Assembly (NCBI GenBank): GCA_019426215.1
Contig: CM033401.1
Location: 8,251,134-8,315,133, forward strand
Source of the DNA: Buddleja alternifolia
Lineage: Eukaryota > Streptophyta > Magnoliopsida > Lamiales > Scrophulariaceae
DNA length: 64,000 nt
Direction: 5' to 3'
A program made the position numbers and the translations under genes. This document shows positions 47,459-58,281 of this stretch, piece after piece. Under the pieces are notes generated by a model. It worked only from the letters and a program-made list of their open reading frames with translations. It was not told the origin of the DNA and did not search any database. The first letter of the stretch is position 1, and the number at the start of each line of letters is the position of its first letter.

Positions 47459-47580
47459 TTTTGGTTACAAATTATTCTTCAATAGCCCTCCAAATGCGAA
47501 AGCCAAATAGCCCGGGAAAACTTTTCTGATGTGGAAGATCAGATTAAACTGCGACCACAGAGCATACTCAGAATAACCTG

Positions 47581-47592
47581 GCTCTGATTCCA
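47581..47592 (-). other. Primer binding site for initiator-Met tRNA
   Basis: Minus-strand TGGAATCAGAGC, two bases inside the 5' LTR. It matches the usual plant primer site TGGTATCAGAGC at 11 of 12 bases. Confidence 0.85.
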
Positions 47593-47594
47593 CT

Positions 47595-48077
47595 TGTTGT
47601 GGAACTCAGAGTCATATTCCACCAAATATAGAAATAGCGAGGGAAATATTGTACTAGAAAAACCACACTAGATTTAATTCCCAGGAAAGATTGGAGGCGT
47701 CACAACGGTCGCGCTTAAAACCCAACCTCCTCGACAGAATTAACTAGACGAATTTAATAGCACAATATAACACTACAACTATAACTAACAATGGCTACTT
47801 GAAGAATAGCACAAAATAAAGAACACCAAATTTAACGAGGTTCGGCTAATTTAGCCTACGTCCTCGGACCCCACCAAAATATTTCACTAAAGGACTAAAG
47901 TGAAACTATTACAAACTATAGAGGAAGAAAGAAGAAATTGCTAAAAGACTTAGGCAATTTGGGATGTTTTTCAAAGTGAAGAGGTGGTCTCCTTTTATAC
48001 AACAAATGAGCCCACCCTTTACAAATTCTATCTATGTGGGATATTTTTCTCTTTCAAAAATAAGCCACACTTCAACA
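47595..48077 (-). repeat. 5' LTR of Copia element
   Basis: 483 bp; starts tgttgtggaactcagag and ends cacacttcaaca on the plus strand. It holds the TATA box at 47991-47999. It is the upstream LTR for minus-strand transcription. Confidence 0.95.
47991..47999 (-). promoter_or_regulatory. TATA box in 5' LTR
   Basis: Minus-strand TATAAAAGG, a canonical plant TATA box, about 80 bp inside the LTR. The same site is in the 3' LTR at about 43340-43348. Confidence 0.7.
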
Positions 48078-48220
48078 CAAAGATTAGCACATTTTTGCAT
48101 TTTCTGTCAGAAAATTGTTTGTGCCATTAACGTGAGAGCCCAAATTGGGATTTTTGATTTTGGAGAGAAATTTAATGACTTGGCATGCCACAATGATATG
48201 AAGATTTGTTTTTCACTCAA

Positions 48221-48430
48221 TGAGATCCGAACCTGGGTGGAAAAGTTGGTAACAAGACCCTAACCACTAGCCCAACTAGCAACTTGATATTATTCTTTGG
48301 ATTTACATGTAAATATAATTTATCTTTCAATAATTCAAACAATAATATCAAGTTGCCAGTTGGTCTAGTGGTTGGAGGTCTTTTTACCAAGTTTTCCACC
48401 TAGGTTTGAATCCCTTTTGGAGCCAAAAAA
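48221..48430. mobile_element. Two tRNA-like SINE pieces in inverted orientation
   Basis: Minus strand: 48221-48295 reads aagttgctagttggg, ctagtggtta and a B box ggttcggatc. Plus strand: 48346-48430 reads aagttgccagttggtctagt and a B box ggtttgaatcc (48403-48413). A third, weaker piece is at about 49450-49510. The arms could form a stem of about 70 bp. The family differs from the SINE at 37082. Confidence 0.5.
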
Positions 48431-48447
48431 TTTTCCATATCCAAGTG

Positions 48448-48817
48448 TAGGGTTGGGAGTTCGGTTCGGTTTGTTGGGTTCGGGTTGTTCGGGTTCGGGT
48501 TTGGAAATTGTGCTACCCAAAACCGAACCGAATTAACCGGTTTAATCGGGTTCGGGTTAATCGGGGTCCGAATTAAGGGTTTTGACTAAGTTGTTGAGTG
48601 TTGACTTACTATTTTGTTTAATTTTTTTTAAAAAAATCGGATATCGGGTTGTTCGGGGCCTGAATTACCCGAACAAAATAAAAACCCAAACCCGAACCCA
48701 AACCGAATTATGGAGTTCGGGTTCGGTATAAAACCGAACCCAATTTTTACCCGAATAAGCCGAACCCGATCGGGTCGGTTCGGGGTCCGAACAACCCGAA
48801 CTGAACGCCCACCCCTA
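48448..48817. mobile_element. hAT-type MITE with 8-bp target duplication
   Basis: The ends are TAGGGTTGGGAGTTCGGTTC and the complement of gaactgaacgcccacccct. It is flanked by a perfect 8-bp duplication TCCAAGTG (48440-48447, 48818-48825), the hAT hallmark. The 370-bp body is made of ggttcggg / cccgaacc repeats on both arms. It is non-coding. Confidence 0.85.
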
Positions 48818-49084
48818 TCCAAGTGGCAAGCTTAGTCATTAAATTCTTGTCTAAGTGGCATGTCATGTCATCAATTTTCCCTTCAAAATAAGAAATCTCA
48901 GATTCGGCCCCTCACATGATCGGCACACATGATTTTCTGGTCAAAGTGGCCGGAGAATTCCAAAAATCGGACTAAAAGTGCCAATTGTTGAAGCATACGA
49001 GCTATTTTTGCTAGGGACATATCTTAGAGGACCAAAAGTGAAAACTAGTATACATACCAGAGGGAAAATGCATTTTCTCGAATT

Positions 49085-49275
49085 TACTGTAGTTTAAAAT
49101 TTTAATTTTAAATTCTGTATTTTAAAATATTTACTGTATTTTAAAATTACATATATAATAATTGTTGTAATTTTAAAAAATTACTCTATTCAAAATTATT
49201 AATTTTAAAAATTATTGTATTTTGAAGTACTTACTGTATTTTAAAATATTTAATGTTCGAATTACTGTATTTTCT
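49085..49275. repeat. Degenerate TACTGTATTTTAAAAT repeat
   Basis: At least six imperfect units with the core actgtattttaaaat. AT-rich minisatellite. Confidence 0.6.
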
Positions 49276-49561
49276 ATATTATATATATATATATATATGT
49301 ATGTATATGTAATATATATGCATAAGTCATTTACTCAATACATCTATCATTTACTTTATTTTATAATATATAGATTTATATGTAAGTACATTTAAATTAT
49401 GTTACTATTGACGAATAACGTATATTTGCATTCAAACTCAACAAATATTATCAAGTTACAACTTGTTCTAGTGGTTGAAGGTCTTTCTACATACTTTTCT
49501 ACTTACGTTCAAATTGGAGCAAAAGTTTCATTTTACCCATAAAATCAATTTTAGAATGAAT

Positions 49562-49595
<34 letters not shown>

Positions 49596-49599
49596 GTAT

Positions 49600-49998
49600 A
49601 TATCCTTGAGTCAGCTAAGGCTGGTCATCGAGTCGAGTAGAGCTCGATTTCAACTCGAGCTTTTTCAAGCTCGAGCTTTATACTTATTTGGAGGCTTGCG
49701 AGTCTTCAAACATGCATATATTGGCTCGAGCCAACTCCCGAGTCTCTATAAAAATAATAATGTAATTACTTTATTTATATATAATATTTAATGATATTAT
49801 ATATATATATAATGATATCTTTACTATTTTTCATAATTATATTTTATAATATATATTAGTAAAGAATTAATCATATTAAATTTATTTTATACCTCAAACT
49901 CGAGCTCGAGCTCATTTGCTCCGGCTCGTCGAGTTTGAGTTGGAGTCGAGCAATTTAATTAGACGTGACCTAAGCCATAACACTCAAAAGTAACAATA
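49600..49998. repeat. GAGCTCGAG-rich segment
   Basis: Several copies of gctcgagct on both sides of an AT-rich core, similar in style to the hAT element at 60055-60771. Its borders are not clear. Confidence 0.35.
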
Positions 49999-51603
49999 CG
50001 GCACATTTGGTACAAGGGAAAAGTTAATCCGGGATAGCTCTTTCCCACTTCTTTATTCCCACTTTATGTTTGGTAAGACCTAGACAAATGGGATTAACGT
50101 GTCCTCGGATAGCTTATTCCCTCTTAAAGTGGGAAAATCAATCCTCCTCCTTAGATGAGGAATGAGGAATGAACATTCCTACTTAAGTGTGATTAAGTAG
50201 AAATCATAATTAAAAAGGGAACTTCCCATCTTACCCCAAAAATCCCTCCAAAGATCTCTTAACATCGTCTTTATCCCAAAAATTCAAAATAGAAATCTGC
50301 TGAAATCTTTTTCTGCATCGTCTAAATTTATTCAATCAAACAAATCCTTCTGAAGTACAATTCATTTCGTGAAAGTGAATAGCTGAAGAATTTGTGCACT
50401 TTTTTTTCTCTTTTTTTTTTTTCTATTCATGAAATTTTCATGTACAGAATCACCCACAAGCCCATCTTATGCAATTTCTTGTCCTCCTCTTGTGATAAGA
50501 TTTCAGTGAACTACTATTAACATATGAAACTACTATTAACATATGTCAAAGTCTTTTGAAATTTCTTTAACATTGAAATACTATGGCAATGTTTGGTTAT
50601 GTTTCCATACTATGTTTGGTCCAAAATTCTCACCAAATCATGTTTGGTTCACAAAATATTTGGTCGAAGTACACTACTTTTTTTGTCCAAAAAAAACATA
50701 ATAATTATTTTTCATCTTTCTACATATACTTTGTCCCTATACTCCTCTCTATGTGCTCTCTCTCTTCTCTCTCATCTCTAACAGACAAAAGCTTCAATAT
50801 TTGACTGCTACAGTAACTTTTGTTCCCTCTGGAAACAAAACCAAACATTATCTCACAAAAAAAAAACCCACCCAAAAACCAACTCCCAAAATAAAACCAA
50901 ACACTATTTCATCAAACACGCACGTGTCCCATAAATTTTTCACCAATAATTCTCACCAAAATATCATCCCAAAATATAACCAAACATAACCTATATATAG
51001 TTCTGGAGTTTTTTTTTTCTTAATTCACAAAACATTAGGCTGAACTTTTGCAGTTAAAATTTAATTTATTTTTGTTTTCTAGAATTGTATTTATTAGAGA
51101 TTAAAGTCTCTAAAGGCTTTGTTTATATCGATTTGCTTAAATTAACAGAGTACGTAGGTGACATGGTTCTTTAAGTTTCATTGATCGAAGATCTTCATTC
51201 CTTGTCTCTAAAGTTTTCTAATTATTAATATTATATTGCAACAATAAATATTATTATTTACTATATCCATGTTATTATTTTCAAATATGTGGAGAATTAT
51301 ATTTATTATTAAAATATAATATAATTAATTATTATATTTATATTATGATGTTTAAGTATGTATACTATGTGATTTAAAGTTATTAGCACACATAAGGGTA
51401 GTATAGTTATTCTAAGTAAAACTGCAAGTTAATCCAACTGATATTTTTCAACAAACCAAACAAATGAATGGGAAAGTCATTTCCATTCTGCCTTTGGTCC
51501 TTATCAGTACCAAACAATGACAGGGAAGGCCATTCCTGGTGGATTCCCTTTCCACAGGGAATGGCCTTTCCTAGAATGAATAGTCTATGTACCAAACGTG
51601 CCG
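49999..51603. mobile_element. 1.6-kb TIR element with nested insert
   Basis: The ends are CGGCACATTTGGTACAAGG and the complement of tatgtaccaaacgtgccg. Subterminal regions carry ggaatgaggaatgaacattcc-like text on the left and ggaatggcctttcct on the right. It has no transposase. A second TIR element lies inside (50588-50991). Style suggests PIF/Harbinger or hAT; the target duplication is unclear. Confidence 0.5.
50588..50991. mobile_element. Nested MITE
   Basis: The ends are ATGTTTGGTTATGTTT and the complement of aaaatataaccaaacataac. It contains further gtttggt / accaaac repeats. It is about 400 bp and non-coding, inside the 49999-51603 element. Confidence 0.55.
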
Positions 51604-51805
51604 TAAGAGTATAAGACGTGGCTTGGAGTCAGCCTCATGGAATCTCCATTTTCACGGGACATATATTTGAAATCTTTTGAGTGTTATGGCTCGGATCGTG
51701 GCCTACTATTCAATTTTATCCATATTTGTAGTTGAACTTTTCTAAGTTAGGATCGGAATATAACTCCTATAAGGAAATATACATCTTCTTCTTATATTGA
51801 TCATA

Positions 51806-53115
51806 AGAATTATTATTACATATACTCGCCCCAATAAAAGATCGATCTTTCTTATTTCTTCTTAAAATATCATACTCCAAAAATTTAAGGTGCAAATGTG
51901 AAGTTTAATTTGGAAGAATCCATCGAGACGAGAAGAAGCATAAGTTCTACATTCGTTAGCATGAAGATCAATTACCCAAAAAAAAAAAAAAAAAAGTTAG
52001 TATGAAGATCGAACTCGTTGATTTTTCAACTAATTCCATACGCAAATACCCCTAAACTTCATTTGGATAACTACCAAACCCTGTTTTTGAAAAATTCTTA
52101 TATATAACACTCAATATTTAACACTAAATGATGTAAGTTAATTCACGTCAGCACAACTATAAAAAGAAAAAAAAAATTCACGTCAACACATGATGTATAC
52201 ATTTTCGTTTGTTATCCACGGCTCACGATCTAATAGTACATGGTACATTATTCTCAACTAATTTCAAATGAGTGCACTACTCCCCCTATATCCACGTAAC
52301 TAGCAGCTTTAAAACTATAAGACTTTGAGATTTTATTTTTGGGAATATTTTCTAACTTTCATTATTTGAGATTTAATTTGTAACCAAAATAAAATAAAAA
52401 ATAGCCTTTAAGCAAAGAATGCAAGTGTTGAGACTACTGTTTGCACATTAATGGCTAATAGTACATTGCAAAGAATGCAAGTGTTGTAAGAATTATTATT
52501 ACATATACTCGCTCCAATAAAAGATCGATCTTTCTTATTTCTTCTTAAAATATCATAATCCAAAAATTTAAGGTGCAACATGTGAAGTTTAATTTGGAAG
52601 AATCCATCGAGACGAGAAGAAGCATAAGTTCTACATTCGTTAGCATGAAGATCAATTACCAGAAAAAAAAAAAGTTAGCATGAAGATCGAACTCGTTGAT
52701 TTTTCAACTAATTCCATACGCAAAAACCCCTAAACTTCATTTGGATAACTACCAAACCCTGTTTTTGAAAAATTCTTATATATAACACTCAATATTTACC
52801 ACTAAATGATGTAAGTTAATTCACGTCAGCACAACTATAAAAAAAAAAAAATTCACGTCAACACATGATGTATACATTTTCGTTTATTATCCACGGCTCA
52901 CGATCTAATAGTACATGGTACATTATTCTCAACTAATTTCAAATGAGTGCACTACTCCCCCTATATCCACGTAACTAGCAGCTTTAAAACTATAAGACTT
53001 TGAGATTTTATTTTTGGGAATATTTTCTAACTTTCATTATTTGAGATTTAATTTGTAACCAAAATAAGCAAAGAATGCAAGTGTTGAGACTACTGTTTGC
53101 ACATTAATGGCTAAT
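51806..53115. repeat. Tandem duplication with about 681-bp unit
   Basis: The text starting agaattattattacatatactcg at about 51807 recurs at about 52488 and runs nearly identically to tggctaatagtacattgcaa. The copies differ mainly in A-run lengths and small indels. Shorter copies of the unit's end follow at about 53321, 55995 and 56878. Confidence 0.9.
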
Positions 53116-53131
53116 AGTACATTGCAAATGA

Positions 53132-53320
53132 ACCACAGGGTTGTGGTGGAGCGGCAAAGACTCCTCTTCCCTTAACCAAAGGTTGAGAGTTTGATCCTCA
53201 CCTTTGGAAATGGAAAGAATTCCTGTGGCCAGCAGTCCCACCCTTTGAGGTGCAAACCATCTGCGAAAGGGATTAGTCACTACAGTCGGCGGTGGAAACC
53301 CTTGGGAAACAAAAAAAAAA
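53132..53320 (+). mobile_element. tRNA-derived SINE with 16-bp target duplication
   Basis: The head has an A box tggtggagcgg (53144-53154) and a B-box-like gagtttgatcctc (53187-53198). The tail is an A-run (53310-53320). It is flanked by identical 16-bp repeats agtacattgcaaatga (53116-53131 and 53321-53336), showing target-primed insertion. It belongs to a different family from the SINE at 37082. Confidence 0.88.
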
Positions 53321-53386
53321 AGTACATTGCAAATGAGTGCGCTAATTCCCCCTACTTCCACGTAACTTGCAGCTTTAGAACTATAA

Positions 53387-54410
53387 ATGGTATTGTTTTC
53401 ATTTCTAATTTTCATTTTCAAATTGAAAAATGTAGAAAAATGAGTTTTCAAACCTTTCTTGGTTTTTGTGTTAAAAATAAAAATATGTTTGGATGAGTTG
53501 TTTTTGAGTTGTTAATTTATAAGTTGAAAATGAAAATATGTTTGGATGTATGTGATTTTGTGTGAATTTTTATACGAAAAAACGTGATAAGAATGAAAAT
53601 ATGATTTGATATATTTTTGGATATAAGTAGAATAAAAAATTGTACTTGATTTGACATAAAGTAAACTTGATTTGTAGTTGATGTGTGTGTGTGTATGTAT
53701 ATATATCCTTCTAGTATATATACGGCATTTCTTAATCGTTTTATAAATCACATACATATCAATAATTTTCATAAAAATATTGTTATTCAAATTTATGTTA
53801 AGAAATGTGTAGTAGTTAAAATTATTTAATAATGACCATAGTAATAACTATGTTGGATAAAAATATTATTTTATTTAATCGAATATTTTTTTTTTGAGTT
53901 TGGAGGGAGTTGGGGGGGGAGACTAGGGGTACCCGTGAGTCAAGCTCAATTATACATGCCACAATAGAATTCAAAAAACAATGAATTATATATGTTTAAC
54001 TAGTGAATATATGTGTGTGTATATATATATTGAATCAAATTTAGCAATGTAAATGTTATTTATATTTTGTACATTATAAATCATCTACTTTTGGTTCAAC
54101 ACTTGTATTGAAATTAAATTATTGCATGTGTGCATTTATGAAAATTGAAATGGCACTTGTATTCATGAAAGCAAGACTTGAGGGAGGTGTCAGCGAGATT
54201 CATTGGGTTATGCTGACTTTCAAATTTCTCGTACATCAAATTTGGGGTTTGTGGCAACAACATCCGTTTTCATTCTTCATGGGATGGATTCCCAAAATTT
54301 TGGAAATTGAAAATCGAAAAAAGGAGAAAATTACTTGGCCCAAACATGTTTTGGGTTCTCAAAATGATTGAGAATTGAGATTTGAAAATGAAAATAAAAC
54401 CATACAACCC
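53387..54410. mobile_element. Tourist-like element, copy of 56058-56713 family
   Basis: The left end is atggtattgttttcatttct and the right end is ttgaaaatgaaaataaaaccatacaa. The left half matches the element at 56058 closely (for example aaaatatgtttggatga twice). It sits in another copy of the amplified repeat, after the words agctttagaactata. Confidence 0.6.
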
Positions 54411-54443
54411 CTGAGACTTTGAAATTTGATTTTTGGGAACTTA

Positions 54444-54512
54444 AATTTTTAGTGTGAGTGCGTGTGTGAATATATATATATATATATATATACACACTCA
54501 CTCACACTAAAA
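54444..54512. repeat. Near-perfect palindrome around a TA microsatellite
   Basis: tttttagtgtgagtgcgtgtg pairs with cacactcactcacactaaaaaa, separated only by a TATATA run. The stem is about 30 bp. Confidence 0.8.
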
Positions 54513-54770
54513 AAGGGTGTTAGTAGTAATTAATTATTCCATACGAAAAAAAAATCAGAAATTGTATCAAAATAGGCAGTTCTAAATTTTTTTAATTAAT
54601 ATTCGTATTATTTTCATATAATATACGTGCATACAACCAAATATAGAATACTCATACATGCTTTCCATGCACAACATTCTTAACAAAAATTATAGTCGTA
54701 CTATTGAGTTGAACGTAATATACATATATATATATATATATCTCATATTATATTTAGCGAACAATACTTT

Positions 54771-54893
54771 ATGGTAAATGATATTGGCACTCCAAAAGTA
54801 TTATTGACACTCCAATATTCAATACAAATTTCTTTCTAAAAATAATGAAAAGTGAAGCTCCAGATAATTTTTAGAGTGCCAATATCAACTCCC
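54771..54893. mobile_element. Short hairpin MITE
   Basis: Ends aatgatattggcactccaaaa and ttttagagtgccaatatca. About 120 bp, non-coding. Confidence 0.45.
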
Positions 54894-55675
54894 TACTTTA
54901 TTTGATAGAAAAGTTATTATTTACTTAACATCTAACGATTATACAAACTTATTTTAAGTATATCTTATCAATACAAATTTTAACATTTGAATGATATATA
55001 TAACACTAATCATAATAATAATTAATTAAAATATAAATTAATTCCAAGTTATTATCTTTATTATATATGTGTCGTCATAATTATAGATCAAATAATTGAT
55101 TGAAGATAAGTACTAAACAAATTAAGTAGCAAATATAAAATGTAAATTATGAAAGGTATAATAATTCAATAGATATCTATGCCAATCGATGAAAATTTCA
55201 ATATACAAATAAATTTAAATCTTTAATATATAGCATCAATGTCCGTAATCTGGAAATCTTTTATGCTACAAATGACTCTTAAATCACCTGAGTTGCAAAG
55301 GAGTTCCTGCTCCTCTTAGTTTTAAAAACTACGGGCCCCTCATTGTATGGGTATTACTCAATCCTTGGGCCAAATAATTTTCTCTATTTCAGCCCAGGCC
55401 CCAGTTATTCAGGTATAAGATCACCTGGACCCGAATCCATTGATACTAATGAGGTCGGGTCCGGGTCGGGTTCATACCCCCCCCCCCCAAAAAAAAAAAA
55501 GAATAGTACTCAATATTTTTTTTAATATAACCAGCTCCCAAGGAATCTTCTATTTTAAATTGTATTACATCTCCTATTTTATTTATTTATATGCATGTTA
55601 ACTGTACAATATACGCATTAACTATCCATTTAACGAAAAAAAATTATACACTTGATATGTATATAAGTAAATGAA
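54894..55675. other. AT-rich spacer
   Basis: No gene supported. A C-run followed by an A-run lies at 55479-55500. Confidence 0.45.
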
Positions 55676-55990
55676 ATAGGAGATTTCTGTGGCATCAAAT
55701 TTGGGAATTTTGGCATGTGGAGGGAAAATTGCCTACATGACACCTAAATTTGAAAGGAAACTGCCTATCTAGCACCAAAATTTGGAGGGAAATGGGTAGA
55801 AAAGTCAATATTACCCCTGAATCTCATGTGAAGATAAGATTATAAAAATAAAATAAAATAATTTTAAGAAATTAGAAAATATTGAAATTGTATATTTCAA
55901 AAAAAATTAAATTTTAAGAAAATAATTATTTATTGAAAAAATATAATAATATAATAATTATATAAATGCGACTATAATTACAAAAAAAAA
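55676..55990. repeat. Uninterrupted copy of the element that hosts the nested cluster
   Basis: It runs from ggagatttctgtggcatcaaatttgg through gcctacatgacacctaaatt and aatattacccctgaatctc to attacaaaaaaaaatt. The same text at 58210-60945 is split by a CACTA and a hAT element. This copy therefore shows the empty sites. Confidence 0.8.
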
Positions 55991-56057
55991 TTCCCAATGA
56001 GTGCACTACTCCCCCTATATCCACGTAACTAGCAGCTTTAAAACTGTAAGACTTTAA

Positions 56058-56402
56058 GGGCTTGTATGGTATTGTTTTCATTTTCAATTCTCAATTTTCA
56101 AGTTGAAAAATATAGAAAAGTTAGTTTTCAAACTTTTATTGGTTTTCGTGTTAAAATGAAAATATGTTTGGATGAGTTGTTTTGAGTTGTTAGTTTATAA
56201 GTTGAAAATGAAAATATGTTTGGATGAATGTAATTTTGTGTGAATATCTCTACGAAAAGACGTGATGAGAAAGGGAATATGTTTGGGTGAATGTTTATTT
56301 TTAGATATAAGTAGAATAAAAAATTGTAACATGATTTGACATAAAGTAAATATTTTTATAGTTAGTGGTGTAGTTAATTATATTTGTTTGTGTGTGTGTG
56401 TG

Positions 56403-56435
<33 letters not shown>

Positions 56436-56713
56436 GACAAGTATATATAGATAGGATAATAGGAGTGGTTAGATAATTGAATTGATGGGATGGGGGTAGG
56501 AAGACATGGGAAAGACCCCATGATAAAATGCCAATTCTTAGGGGTTGTGTAGGTGAGATTTTAATTAGTTGAGAGTTGTTTTGGGTTTGGATTTTCAAAA
56601 TGTTGAGAAATAAGAAATTGAACTTGGGTCAATAAGTTGGGCCAAACATGATTTGAGTTTCAAAAAAATTGAGAATTGAGATTTGGGTTTTGAAAACAAA
56701 ACCATACAAGGCC
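56058..56713. mobile_element. Tourist/PIF-like MITE with TAA target duplication
   Basis: The ends are GGGCTTGTATGGTATTG and the complement of aaacaaaaccatacaaggcc. TAA lies on both sides (56055-56057, 56714-56716). The host sequence aagactttgagattttattt is uninterrupted at about 52319 and 52996, so the insertion site is visible in sister copies. 656 bp, non-coding. Confidence 0.8.
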
Positions 56714-56998
56714 TAAGATTTTATTTTTGGGAATATTTTCTACCTTTCATTATTTGAGATTTGTAACCCAAAAAAAAAAGTAAAAAAAAAATAGCCTTTT
56801 GCACGAGTAAAATAAGCAAAGAATGCAAGTGTTGAGAGTGAGACCACTGTTTGCACATTAATGACTAATAGTACATTACAAATGAGTGCGCTAATTCCCC
56901 CTACATCCACGTAACTTCCAGCTTTAAAACTGTGAATTGAAATTCGATTTTTTTGGGAATATTATCTACCTTTCATTATTTGTGATGTAAGTAAAAAA

Positions 56999-57592
56999 TG
57001 TTTAAGGGCATTATGGTAATTTAACACGTAATCGACTCGTGTCGGGACGTCTCTCGCAGATCAAAGTCCGCGGTTAATATATTAGTCAAGTCCAAAAAGG
57101 GCTGACGATCCATTACGAATACTAAAATTGTTTATTAGCTTAAAAGTGATAATAATAAGTTTATTGGGCTACTGACAAAGTAAAAGCCACGGCCCATAAC
57201 CCATTTCTAACTCCCTATAAATACCTCAAAGGGATTGGAAAAAGGCTCATTATCTGTTATCTCCACCAAAAAGAGTGCTAGAGAGAAAACAATTGACTAT
57301 CATATAAGATTACCTGCTCCCCCAATAAAAATCACTGGCTATTGAGAGTAACCCCATCGTCGAACTACGAATAGACTTGATCTCAGCTATCTGGGTACGT
57401 AGGCACCTCGCCATAGTCGAGTGCAATCTATAAATCCACCAACCCCCGCCTAATCGAGTGCAGTCTATAAATCCACCAACTCCCGCCTAGTTTGTCGTGT
57501 GTTGGATCGGTTCCTTCACCCACATGGTCAATCACGTGATAAATATCATCTGACTAATTTTGACATCATCAGATTGGCGCCGTTTGTGGGAA
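56999..57592 (+). mobile_element. Gypsy LTR remnant with primer binding site
   Basis: The LTR-like segment ends catcatca at 57571 and is followed by TGGCGCCGTTTGTGGGAA (57575-57592), the characteristic primer site and leader of plant Gypsy elements of the Tat/Athila type. A TATA box TATAAATA is at 57216-57223. A 37-bp tandem repeat (gagtgcaatctataaatcc and gagtgcagtctataaatcc) lies at about 57419-57492. After about 57640 the internal region is lost and no gag is seen. The LTR start near 56999 is a guess. Confidence 0.65.
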
Positions 57593-57854
57593 CAACGCTC
57601 CAGCCACTGAGTATGCAAACTAGGCCCCAACCGCATATAAGTAAATAGAATAGAAAATTAAACACGATTTGAAATAGAGAATCCGAATTGAGAAACCGAT
57701 CTCCACATCTTTACCCGCAAACGTCAGAACATCTCTATATCCCCAACTTTCAACACCCGCCCCTACCTAAGCAGTAAAATCTAATAATTCTTAATATTGG
57801 TATTAGAGGCAAGGTCATGACTCCAATTCATATAGGTGTAATTTTTGGGGAAAA

Positions 57855-58065
57855 AATTGTGGTATATATGTGTGACAATAATGTTTGGATGGTAAAAATA
57901 TTTCTATGAACTGGGTGTTTTAACACCAAACGATTTAAGTCAAATCATGTTTGTATCTATTATCATAATGATGTGGCATGACTAAATCAAAATCATTTGG
58001 CATATAAAAACTTGGTCCATACAAATACTTTTCATTTGGATCAAAATTGTGGTATATATCATGTG
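57855..58065. repeat. Direct repeat flanking the nested cluster, left copy
   Basis: gtggtatatatgtgtgacaa, ataatgtttggatgg, gtgttttaacacc and tatcataatgatgtggcatg match 62936-63085 in order. The opening words aaaattgtggtatatat recur at about 58043, next to the insertion, suggesting a tandem repeat of about 190 bp before the cluster arrived. Confidence 0.65.
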
Positions 58066-58281
58066 AAGAAAATTTCATTCTTAGTACACTGAATGATCGT
58101 GTACATTTTTTTCATATAAAAAAGGGTCCAATTGGTAATTTTGGTACATTCTGGGAAGAAAATTGACAATTTGAGTACAAATTTCGCACGAAATTCAAAA
58201 TTGACTGAAAAATGTCTATGGTATCAAATTTGGGGACTTTGGGCACGTGGAGGAAAAATTGCCTACATGGCACCTAAATTT

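Larger units (their letters stand above)
42944..48077 (-). mobile_element. Complete Ty1/Copia LTR retrotransposon, young insertion
   Basis: A 5134-bp element transcribed on the minus strand. It has two 483-bp LTRs (TG...CA ends), a 5-bp target duplication CAAAG (42939-42943, 48078-48082), an initiator-Met tRNA primer site, a polypurine tract, and gag-pol in the Copia order (gag, protease, integrase, reverse transcriptase, RNase H). By eye the LTRs differ at only two sites (43315/47966 A-G and about 43397/48048 C-T), about 0.4%, so the insertion is recent. The reading frame is broken twice, so this copy is not autonomous, though LTRs and packaging signals look intact. The Copia lineage was not determined. 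Confidence 0.97.

Noticed and set aside
53144..53200. tRNA gene
   Set aside because: Same reason; the 16-bp target duplication and A tail identify a SINE.
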